From an uncultured Clostridia bacterium (GTDB lineage: Bacteria; Bacillota; Clostridia; Christensenellales; UBA1242), in contig CALCWV010000015.1 of assembly GCA_937907645.1 (NCBI GenBank), positions 1 to 38,489 of the forward strand: a DNA stretch of 38,489 nt. Reading direction: 5' to 3'. The first letter of the stretch is position 1; each line of letters opens with the position of its first letter. This document shows positions 1-7,335 of the stretch, one piece after another. The notes under the pieces were generated by a model that was not told the origin of the DNA, ran no database searches, and saw only the letters and a list, made by a program, of their open reading frames with translations. The translations under genes were made by a program, and so were the position numbers.

Positions 1-1
1 T

Positions 2-3000
2 ACAACACGCGATATGTCAAAAACTTACGGAGATATCGATGATGCCATTCCATATGAAACAGACGAGAGTGCCATTTCAGGAAAACTCGGAAGAGAACCG
101 GGTGAAAATATCGGAAGATATCTCATTAATATTGGCGAATTAAATACAAATAATCCAAACTACAATTGTACTCTGCAGGGACAACACTACTATACAATTA
201 ATAAAAGAGAAGTCTCGGTTGAGAATATTGAAGTTGCAGAAAAAATTTATGATAAAACAACAGATGCAGAACTACTATCTTATACAATTAGAAACAAAGT
301 CGCGTCTGACGACTTAGCATTAGATTTAAGCATTTCTTTCACGGACTATAACGCGGGTGAAAGAGAAATTAGATTTGATCATATCGCTCTTAAAGGAAAT
401 AGCAAAGATAATTACAAATTGCTCACAGACGGAACTGTGTTTAAGGCTGCAATAAAGCCAAGAGCACTGAAAATCACGGCCAAGAATGGATCTTCAATTT
501 TCGGAGATAAAATAAACTTGGAATACGACATTGAAGGGCTTTTGGAAAATGATAGCTTGAGCGGGAATATAGCTATTGACAGCACAGACGCTGGAACATA
601 TACAATTAGACAAAACACTCTAGATAACCCAAACTATGCGATTGAATTTATTGGAGCAACATATGTAATTAGAAAAAGAAATATTGATATCGTAGCAAAG
701 AATTTAGAAAAAGTTTATGGCGAAAATGACCCAGAGCTTGAATACTCTGCGACAAACTTAGTTGACGGGGAACTTCTTGAGGGAAAACTTGCCAGAGAGG
801 AAGGCGAGGATGTCGGAGTGTATAAAATTAGCATAGGAACGCTTTCAAACATAAATTACAACATTGAAAATTTCACGGGAAGTGAACTTGTAATATCATC
901 AAGAAAGTTGAGCCTCGATATCACAATTGAGGACAAAGTTTACGATGGCAACACTTCAGCCAACTACACTTACTTCCTTTCAAATGTTGCGGACAGAGAT
1001 CAGATTGAATTTAACGCAACAATGGAATTTGAAGACGCAAATGCTGGAGAAAACAAGAAAATCATCATTAAAAATTCATATTTCTTTGGCGAAAGACTTG
1101 GCAACTATACAATAGAAGAAATTTTTGGAGAGCTTAAAGCTTCAATTAAGAGAAAAGATGTTTTTGTTACAGTTGCAGATAAAACAATAACATATGGTGA
1201 CAATGATGTCGCTTTAACATACACAAGTGAAGGATTAATTGAAGGGGAAAGTCTTGTTGGAAGTCTTATAAGAGAGTGCGGAAGAGATGTCGGAGAATAT
1301 GAAATTCACTTAAATGATATAACAAATGAAAATAACAAAAATTATAACATAATTAGTAAAAACCAAGCATATTACACGATTTTAAGACAAGAAATTGAGC
1401 TTGAAGCATTTGCTTGCGAGAAAATTTACGGCGAAAATGATCCCGTTTTAAGATTTGAAATCAAGGATTTATCAAAACTAAAATACGATGATACGCCAGA
1501 AAATCTTTTTGAAGGAAATTTAGAGAGAGAAGAAGGGGAGAATCCAGGAAAATACTTAATTAAGATCGGAACATTAAATTGCCCTAAGAATTACACAATT
1601 AAGAGCTTTAAAGAACAATATTTACTTATTTCAAAGAGAGATATTGAAGTTAAAGCAAAAGACTCTTCAAAAGTTTATGGGGAAGAAGATCCAGAGTTAA
1701 GTTATACAGCTAAAAACATTGTAAATGGAGATAAATTATCCCTCAAACTTAAGAGAGAATATGGGGAAAATGTTGGAATTTATACGATTACATATACAAG
1801 TTTGAACGACCCAAGATACAACATTAATTTCGAGAACGCTAAGTTTAGTATTTCTCCAAAACAGATCACAGTTAAAGCCGATGACAAATACAAGGAATAT
1901 GGCGAAGCTGATCCGATCTTCACAATCTCAATTGTTGAAGGGAAGTTAGAGAACGACGATGAAATTGAAAGCATTGAAGTTGGAAAAATGACACGTGAAA
2001 GTGGAGAAGGAACGGGTGAATATGAGATTCAAGTTGGTAGTTACAGCCTTGGAGAGAACTACATAATCGACTTTATTCCAGGAAAACTCAATGTTATGAA
2101 AGTTGAAATTGAAATTAAAGCTGACACTATAACAAAGAAATATGGAAACAAAGACGGTGTACTCACATTTACGATCACAAATGGATCTCTTAAAGGCGAG
2201 GATCAATTTGAAGGAACTCTTTCCCGTGAGGAAGGGGAAGCTACCGGAGAATATGCTATTTCGCAAGGAAGTTTGAAAGCAAATGACAACTATATTTTAA
2301 CTTTCACTGCGGGAACATTCATAATTGAAAAACGTCCGCTTACAATTACAGCAGACGCACTTACAAAGGTCTATGGAGAAGCAGATCCAGAGCTCACATA
2401 TTCTCTTAGTGATAGCCTATGCGAGGGCGACATGCTTGAAGGATCTTTGGAGAGAGAAAAACCTGTTACAGCTGTTGATCCAAAGGCTTATGAAAAGACG
2501 GGAAGATACTTAATTTCTTCAACTCTTTCTAATGACAACTATGAAATCACATTTATTCCTTCATATTTCACAATTCAAAGAAGAGAAATAACAATACTTG
2601 CTGAAGATAAGCAAAAAAAATATGGAGAGGCAGATCCAGAGCTCACATATGTAATCCAAAGTGGAACAATCCTTGACGGCGACGAGTTTACTGGAAATAT
2701 CTACAGAGTTAGCGGGGACAACGCAGGAACTTATGATATTCGAAGCAACTTATCACTAGGTAGAAATTACAAAATCAACTTTATAAAAGGAAGTTTTGTA
2801 ATTAAGCCAATTAATATTTATGTTAAGACTTACGACTACGAAAAAACTTATGGAGATATCACTCCAACATTTGAATATGAAATTACGGCAGGAGAGCTCC
2901 TTGGCGGAGATGTGCTCCTCGGAGGCGTTTCAAAAGAAGGAAATGACGAAGTTGGAAAATACAGATTAGTTAGTGCATTTAATAATGTAAACTACAACGT

Positions 3001-3778
3001 AATTTTAACTGAGAATTATCTCACAATACGCCCTAAAAAGGCATATTTGAACGTAAATATCCAAGATAAAGTTTACGACGGAACAACTGTTGCGTACATC
3101 AAAAATCCGGTTATTTCAGGGCTTATTGACGAGGACGTAAAACTCGCATACGACAAGGAAACATCTGCAAAATTTGAAAGTGCAGAAGTTGGAAACAATA
3201 TTAAAGTTGTTGTATACAATGTTTCTCTTGTTGGCGATAAAGCTAAGAACTATGAAATTGTTTATCCAGAGAATTTGACAGCAAATATTACATATAACGA
3301 GCTTGCGGATGAGGATAAGAAAGTTTCATTAGAGTCAAAGACAAACACGACATTAAGCAAGGGAACAAAACTTGTTGTCGATGAGGAAAATGTTGACTAT
3401 GGTGGGCTTGTTAATTCAAGCAAGCAAGTTGTTGCATCATTCAATGTTTCACTTGAAGAAAACAACAAGAAGAAGGATCTCAAAGACTCAATCAAAGTTA
3501 AGTTTGAAATTCCTGTTGGATATGAAGATAGAACAAACTTCTATATCTATGGAAGAAACAGAAATGGAGATTATGTCCTACTTTCTTCAACAAGAAATGG
3601 AGACTATTTGGAAGTCGAAACCGATACGCTTGGCGAGTTTGTTATCCTTTCTGACAATGAAGTATGGATCGATATTGGATCATACGTTAGTATCGGAGTT
3701 ATCGCTGCTTTTGCGATCTACATGGTCACAGCAGTTGTTGTTAAGAGCGTGAAAAAGAAGAAAAAACAGACCTCATAA
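2..3778 (+). CDS. MBG/YDG-repeat surface protein, 5' end outside window
   Basis: This is the C-terminal part of a long extracellular repeat protein. The frame is open to the left edge: codons before the first ATG (position 14) read TTRD and run straight into the repeat motif SKTYGD, so that Met is internal and the true start lies upstream. About 14 tandem modules of roughly 75-85 residues are visible. Eleven begin with a KxYG(E/D)xDP-like motif (MBG/YGX type) and three with a YD(G/K)xT motif (YDG type, near residues 80, 310 and 1020, counting the Met at 14 as 1). A non-repetitive region follows, then one hydrophobic segment (about 1221-1245) and a Lys-rich tail, so the C terminus is a membrane anchor with no LPXTG sorting signal. 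Such repeats form beta-rich stalks in adhesins; the adhesin role is inferred. A strong terminator follows the stop. Confidence 0.85.
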   Translation, partial: TTRDMSKTYGDIDDAIPYETDESAISGKLGREPGENIGRYLINIGELNTNNPNYNCTLQGQHYYTINKREVSVENIEVAEKIYDKTTDAELLSYTIRNKVASDDLALDLSISFTDYNAGEREIRFDHIALKGNSKDNYKLLTDGTVFKAAIKPRALKITAKNGSSIFGDKINLEYDIEGLLENDSLSGNIAIDSTDAGTYTIRQNTLDNPNYAIEFIGATYVIRKRNIDIVAKNLEKVYGENDPELEYSATNLVDGELLEGKLAREEGEDVGVYKISIGTLSNINYNIENFTGSELVISSRKLSLDITIEDKVYDGNTSANYTYFLSNVADRDQIEFNATMEFEDANAGENKKIIIKNSYFFGERLGNYTIEEIFGELKASIKRKDVFVTVADKTITYGDNDVALTYTSEGLIEGESLVGSLIRECGRDVGEYEIHLNDITNENNKNYNIISKNQAYYTILRQEIELEAFACEKIYGENDPVLRFEIKDLSKLKYDDTPENLFEGNLEREEGENPGKYLIKIGTLNCPKNYTIKSFKEQYLLISKRDIEVKAKDSSKVYGEEDPELSYTAKNIVNGDKLSLKLKREYGENVGIYTITYTSLNDPRYNINFENAKFSISPKQITVKADDKYKEYGEADPIFTISIVEGKLENDDEIESIEVGKMTRESGEGTGEYEIQVGSYSLGENYIIDFIPGKLNVMKVEIEIKADTITKKYGNKDGVLTFTITNGSLKGEDQFEGTLSREEGEATGEYAISQGSLKANDNYILTFTAGTFIIEKRPLTITADALTKVYGEADPELTYSLSDSLCEGDMLEGSLEREKPVTAVDPKAYEKTGRYLISSTLSNDNYEITFIPSYFTIQRREITILAEDKQKKYGEADPELTYVIQSGTILDGDEFTGNIYRVSGDNAGTYDIRSNLSLGRNYKINFIKGSFVIKPINIYVKTYDYEKTYGDITPTFEYEITAGELLGGDVLLGGVSKEGNDEVGKYRLVSAFNNVNYNVILTENYLTIRPKKAYLNVNIQDKVYDGTTVAYIKNPVISGLIDEDVKLAYDKETSAKFESAEVGNNIKVVVYNVSLVGDKAKNYEIVYPENLTANITYNELADEDKKVSLESKTNTTLSKGTKLVVDEENVDYGGLVNSSKQVVASFNVSLEENNKKKDLKDSIKVKFEIPVGYEDRTNFYIYGRNRNGDYVLLSSTRNGDYLEVETDTLGEFVILSDNEVWIDIGSYVSIGVIAAFAIYMVTAVVVKSVKKKKKQTS

Positions 3779-3820
3779 ATGTGTGAGGAAATAAACTGAG
3801 TAAATATATCGGGAAAATAA

Positions 3821-3847
3821 AAAAACGGGCATATGCTCGTTTTTTTT
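3821..3847. terminator. Bidirectional terminator between MBG gene and nrdG
   Basis: A run of A, the stem CGGGC/GCTCG around ATAT, and a run of seven T. Because the A run is a T run on the other strand, it can serve both the MBG gene (plus) and nrdG (minus), which converge here. The core 14-mer recurs in the terminator at 38053-38077. Confidence 0.8.
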
Positions 3848-4018
3848 GTTTCAATCTTTTAAAAATTTCATATTTTTTTTATTTCAATTTCATAAAAATT
3901 CTTTTTTCAAGATTCATTTTAAATTTTTCAAGTTTCAATCATTTAGATTTTTAACTGAATTTTAATATGTTAAAATCTTCCTGTAAAATTTTTATTAACA
4001 GTCATTTTAAAGAAAGAA

Positions 4019-4600
4019 TTATTTTCCCATATCCCTGATATTCTTTGGGGCAAACTCGTCCATGGTGTTATATTTATATTCCTTGCCGAGCCAATCAATT
4101 CGATTCGTTTCAACAGCGAATCCCATTTTTAAACTCTTTGGGACATCGATAAGACGTTGATTTTTTGAACCTCTGAAAGATAGCTCCAAAGAGCGCTGCT
4201 CTAAAATGAACTTTCCGTCGATAAGAACATCGATATATCCAAGTAGCTCTCTAGCTCCAGGGATTTTGCCGCTATAAAGCTCTTCAAAAGTCCAGCCTGA
4301 ATATGAAGCTAAATCATATCCTCCCTCTCTAATTTTCTTTGCGAGAGGGATGAGCTTTGTCGCTTGAGAAAAAGGTTCTCCGCCTGAGAAAGTAACGCCA
4401 GTTGCACCTCTGTCACTTTTTAGCTCTTTTAAAATGTAATCAATAGAAACGACTCTTCCACCTTTGAAGTCATGAGTTTTCGGATTATGACAGCCCTTGC
4501 AGTGATGAGGGCAGCCCTGCGTAAAAACAGTGAATCTTAAGCCTGGGCCGTCCACAATTGAATCTTTAACTAATCCTGCAATTCTGAGATCGTTTTTCAT
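4019..4600 (-). CDS. nrdG: Anaerobic ribonucleotide reductase activating protein
   Basis: This radical-SAM activase installs the glycyl radical on NrdD using S-adenosylmethionine and a [4Fe-4S] cluster. The cluster motif CxxxCxxC is at Cys30, Cys34 and Cys37 (QGCPHHCKGCHNP), and the SAM-binding GGEP motif is at about 73-76. The 193-aa length is normal for NrdG, and the N-terminal IVDGPGLRFTVFTQGC stretch is typical of the family. The gene lies 8 nt after nrdD. Its ribosome binding site (AGGAG) overlaps the nrdD stop codon (TAAGGAGCAAAATG), which points to translational coupling. It should be controlled from the nrdD promoter, as no separate promoter was seen. Confidence 0.96.
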   Translation of the reverse strand: MKNDLRIAGLVKDSIVDGPGLRFTVFTQGCPHHCKGCHNPKTHDFKGGRVVSIDYILKELKSDRGATGVTFSGGEPFSQATKLIPLAKKIREGGYDLASYSGWTFEELYSGKIPGARELLGYIDVLIDGKFILEQRSLELSFRGSKNQRLIDVPKSLKMGFAVETNRIDWLGKEYKYNTMDEFAPKNIRDMGK

Positions 4601-4608
4601 TTTGCTCC

Positions 4609-6930
4609 TTATTCGACGTTAATGCTGTGTTTTACTCTATCATGTTCTTCTGCTCTCTTGCCGTTATTAAATCTGTCGAGAGTTCCAACAAGATATCCTG
4701 TTATTCTTCTGATTCTTTCAAATCCAACATATCCCTCATTTTCTTTTCTTCCGCAGTGAGGACATGTATCTCCAATAATTCCATTGTATCCACAAATAGG
4801 GTCCCTGTCGATAGGGTGATTGATTGCACCATATCCGATTCCTGCTTCCTTCATGTGACGAATGATTTTCTCAAAAGCATCAAGGTTTGTTGATGTATCT
4901 CCGTCAAGTTCGATATAAGAGATATGCCCGCCATTTGTAAGGTCGTGGAAAGGCGCTTCCTTGTCGATCTTATCAAAGGCTGAAATGTTGTAATAAACTG
5001 GAATATGGAAGGAATTTGTGTAATAATCTCTATCTGTTACATTTGGAATTACGCCAAATTTCTTTCTATCAATCTTAACAAATCTTCCTGAAAGCCCTTC
5101 TGCTGGAGTTGCGATAAGCGAGAAGTTAAGCTTGTACTCTTGTGCCTTCTTGTCATAGAATTCTCTCATGTGCTTGATAATTTCATATCCAAGATCCCAA
5201 GATTTTTGACTTTCCCCGTGATGTTTTCCTGTGAGATAAACAAGTGCTTCTGCAAGCCCGATAAATCCGCAAGTTAGTGTTCCATGTTTTAGAACTTCTG
5301 CGATGCTGTCGTCTGGCTTAAGTTTTTCTGAATCAATCCAAACGCCTTGTCCCATAAGGAATGGATAGTTTTTAACTTTCTTCATGCTCTGCCAGCCGAG
5401 TCTGTGCAATAGCTGATTTGCAACGAGCTCCATTCTCTCGTCGAGAATCTTATAGAACTCTTTCATGTTTTTCTTTGATTCAATGGCAATTCTTGGAAGA
5501 TTGATTGATGTGAAACTTAAATTTCCTCTTCCATATGTTATTTCCCTTGTTGGGTCATAAACGTTTGCCATAACTCTTGTTCTGCATCCCATGTATGCGA
5601 TTTCTGTTTCAGGGTGACCTGTCTTATAGTACTGTAAATTGAATGGAGCGTCGATGAATGAGAAGTTAGGGAACATTCTCTTCGCGCTCACTCTAATTGC
5701 GAGTTTGAATAAATCATAGTTTGGATCTGAAGGATTGTAGTTTACGCCTTCTTTAACTTTGAAAATGCTGATAGGGAAGATAGCTGTTTCTCCGTCGCCC
5801 ATTCCTGCCTCAACAGCGAGGAGAATATTTTTAATTGCCATTCTTCCTTCTGGTGTTGTGTCTGTTCCGAAGTTAATTGATGAGAATGGAACTTGAGCCC
5901 CAGCTCTTGAGTGCATTGTGTTAAGATTGTGAACTAAAGCTTCCATTGCTTGATATGTCGCATCGTCTGTTTCGTCAAGACTTTGTTTTCTTGCGAATGC
6001 TCTGATCTTGTTGTAATCAACATCGCTAAGTCCAGAGAACATCTCTCTCTCGCGGATATCATACTTATCATCTTGTGCAAGAGTAGGTATAAGTCCCTCT
6101 TTTTCCATTTGAAGGAATTTTTCTTTGATATCAGCTTCGCTTAAAGCTCCGCCAACGACAAGATTGTATGCTTTAACAAAGTTTGTTCTATAAAGTTTTT
6201 TATATGTTTTTCTAACACCAGGAGCCATTCCATAGTCGAAGTTAGGAATGCTTTGTCCGCCGTGTTGATCGTTTTGATTTGCTTGGATAGCTATGCAGGC
6301 AAGAGCAGCATATGTTCTGATATCGTTTGGCTCACGAACAAACCCGTGACCTGTTCCAAAGCCACCTGTGAAGAGTTTTATAATATCAATTTGGCAGCAA
6401 GTTTCAGTCAGTGTATAGAAGTCCATATCGTGGATATGTATATCTCCGTTTCTGTGAGCTGCGCTTTCTTCAGGAGTTAAAACAAACTTTGTGTAATAAT
6501 CCTTAGCTCCTTCAGATCCGAATCTAAGCATTGTGCCCATTGCGGTGTTTCCGTCGATATTGGCGTTTTCTCTCTTGATGTCGCTCTTATCTGTTGCTAC
6601 ATTGCAGATTTCGTCATAAGTTTTCATAAGATTTGAACTCATTTCACGAATTTGATTTCTTTTATTTCTGTAAAGGATATATGCCTTTGCGACATCATCA
6701 CATCCGGTGTTCATTAAAGCTTTTTCAACGCTGTCTTGAATCTGTTCAACAGTAGGATTGTCATCTATAAACTTCTCTTCAAGATCTTTTTCAACTAGCC
6801 CAGCAATTTTCTTAACTTTCTTAAGCTCATTTGCTCCAACTGCATTCATCGCTTTGATGATAGCATTTTCAATTTTAGTAACGTCGAATTCAACGATTCT
6901 CCCGTCTCTTTTGATGATGTATTTTGGCAT
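4609..6930 (-). CDS. nrdD: Anaerobic (class III) ribonucleoside-triphosphate reductase
   Basis: Reduces ribonucleoside triphosphates to deoxyribonucleotides under anoxia, using a glycyl radical made by NrdG. Residues 1-95 form an ATP-cone allosteric domain (MPKYIIKRDGR start). The glycyl-radical loop RITGYLVG is near the C terminus, with the radical Gly at about 745 of 773, and an active-site Cys lies in TCGFIGLAEAL. The C-terminal zinc site reads DPICGYNG and CPHCGR, so only three Cys are visible and Asp stands where a first Cys often is. The start at 6930 is preferred over one 12 codons upstream because AAAGGAGG lies just before this ATG and the longer form would run into the NrdR-like box. 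It forms an operon with nrdG. Confidence 0.97.
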   Translation of the reverse strand: MPKYIIKRDGRIVEFDVTKIENAIIKAMNAVGANELKKVKKIAGLVEKDLEEKFIDDNPTVEQIQDSVEKALMNTGCDDVAKAYILYRNKRNQIREMSSNLMKTYDEICNVATDKSDIKRENANIDGNTAMGTMLRFGSEGAKDYYTKFVLTPEESAAHRNGDIHIHDMDFYTLTETCCQIDIIKLFTGGFGTGHGFVREPNDIRTYAALACIAIQANQNDQHGGQSIPNFDYGMAPGVRKTYKKLYRTNFVKAYNLVVGGALSEADIKEKFLQMEKEGLIPTLAQDDKYDIREREMFSGLSDVDYNKIRAFARKQSLDETDDATYQAMEALVHNLNTMHSRAGAQVPFSSINFGTDTTPEGRMAIKNILLAVEAGMGDGETAIFPISIFKVKEGVNYNPSDPNYDLFKLAIRVSAKRMFPNFSFIDAPFNLQYYKTGHPETEIAYMGCRTRVMANVYDPTREITYGRGNLSFTSINLPRIAIESKKNMKEFYKILDERMELVANQLLHRLGWQSMKKVKNYPFLMGQGVWIDSEKLKPDDSIAEVLKHGTLTCGFIGLAEALVYLTGKHHGESQKSWDLGYEIIKHMREFYDKKAQEYKLNFSLIATPAEGLSGRFVKIDRKKFGVIPNVTDRDYYTNSFHIPVYYNISAFDKIDKEAPFHDLTNGGHISYIELDGDTSTNLDAFEKIIRHMKEAGIGYGAINHPIDRDPICGYNGIIGDTCPHCGRKENEGYVGFERIRRITGYLVGTLDRFNNGKRAEEHDRVKHSINVE

Positions 6931-6960
6931 AATTTCTCCTCCTTTGCTAGTAAACCAACA

Positions 6961-7008
6961 ATACAATATATAGTGTTTATAAATAATTTTCTTCGCTACA
7001 TCTTGTGT
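6961..7008 (-). promoter_or_regulatory. Pair of NrdR-like boxes upstream of nrdD
   Basis: Box 1 (6961-6976) reads ATACAATATATAGTGT, very close to the NrdR consensus ACACWATATATWGTGT. Box 2 (6993-7008) reads TCGCTACATCTTGTGT and is more degenerate, with about 11 of 16 bases matching in the same register. The boxes are offset by exactly 32 bp, about three helical turns, which is the usual spacing of NrdR box pairs upstream of ribonucleotide reductase genes. They lie between the proposed nrdD transcription start and its ATG. NrdR is the ATP/dATP-sensing repressor of these genes; its gene is not in this window. Confidence 0.75.
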
Positions 7009-7020
7009 TTACTTGCTTTA

Positions 7021-7049
7021 ATAATAATATGTAGGTTTTTATTTGTCAA
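7021..7049 (-). promoter_or_regulatory. nrdDG promoter
   Basis: On the minus strand, -35 TTGACA (7044-7049) and -10 TATTAT (7021-7026) are separated by 17 bp. Transcription would start near 7014, just upstream of the NrdR-like boxes. The rest of the 405-bp gap between nrdD and the gene at 7336 is very AT-rich and holds only the regulatory sites listed here; no gene was seen. Confidence 0.65.
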
Positions 7050-7055
7050 ATGTTT

Positions 7056-7075
7056 TTGTTAAAAAAAATTAACAA
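7056..7075. promoter_or_regulatory. Rex-like palindrome upstream of the nrdD promoter
   Basis: TTGTTAA and TTAACAA form a perfect inverted repeat separated by six A. The half-sites match the clostridial form of the Rex (NADH/NAD+ sensor) operator, but the usual spacer is 4 bp, so the register is 2 bp too wide. It begins 6 bp upstream of the nrdD -35 box. A redox regulator of an anaerobic reductase would make sense; the identity of the protein is a guess. Confidence 0.35.
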
Positions 7076-7257
7076 ATTTTTCAAAAAAATATATATAGTT
7101 ATCTTAATATAAATTTTGTTACACAAAGTGAAATATTTGTTATAAAAAAATTTTTTATTCCTCTTTTTTGTAAAAAAATATATGTAAAACCTTGTCGATT
7201 GAGGTAGAAATATTTTTTCAAAAAACTCAAAAAGTTATTCATTTTGCCCCAATATAT

Positions 7258-7286
7258 TTGATATTTTTCTCAAAATATTATATTCT
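7258..7286 (+). promoter_or_regulatory. Promoter of the division operon
   Basis: -35 TTGATA (7258-7263), 17-bp spacer, -10 TATTCT (7281-7286). The start would be near 7293, giving a leader of about 43 nt that carries the AAGGAGG ribosome binding site at 7324-7330. Confidence 0.5.
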
Positions 7287-7335
7287 ATAGATAATTATAG
7301 GAATATATGGCAAACATTGAGCCAAGGAGGTCGAT

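Noticed and set aside
14..16. ATG at 14 as the start of the MBG protein
   Set aside because: The frame is open upstream and the ATG lies inside a repeat motif, with no ribosome binding site visible.
2..3778. CRISPR or tandem DNA repeat
   Set aside because: The periodicity is in protein modules; DNA copies are diverged and there are no spacers of equal length.
6931..6966. Longer nrdD start 12 codons upstream
   Set aside because: It lacks a ribosome binding site and runs into the NrdR-like box; the ATG at 6930 follows AAAGGAGG.
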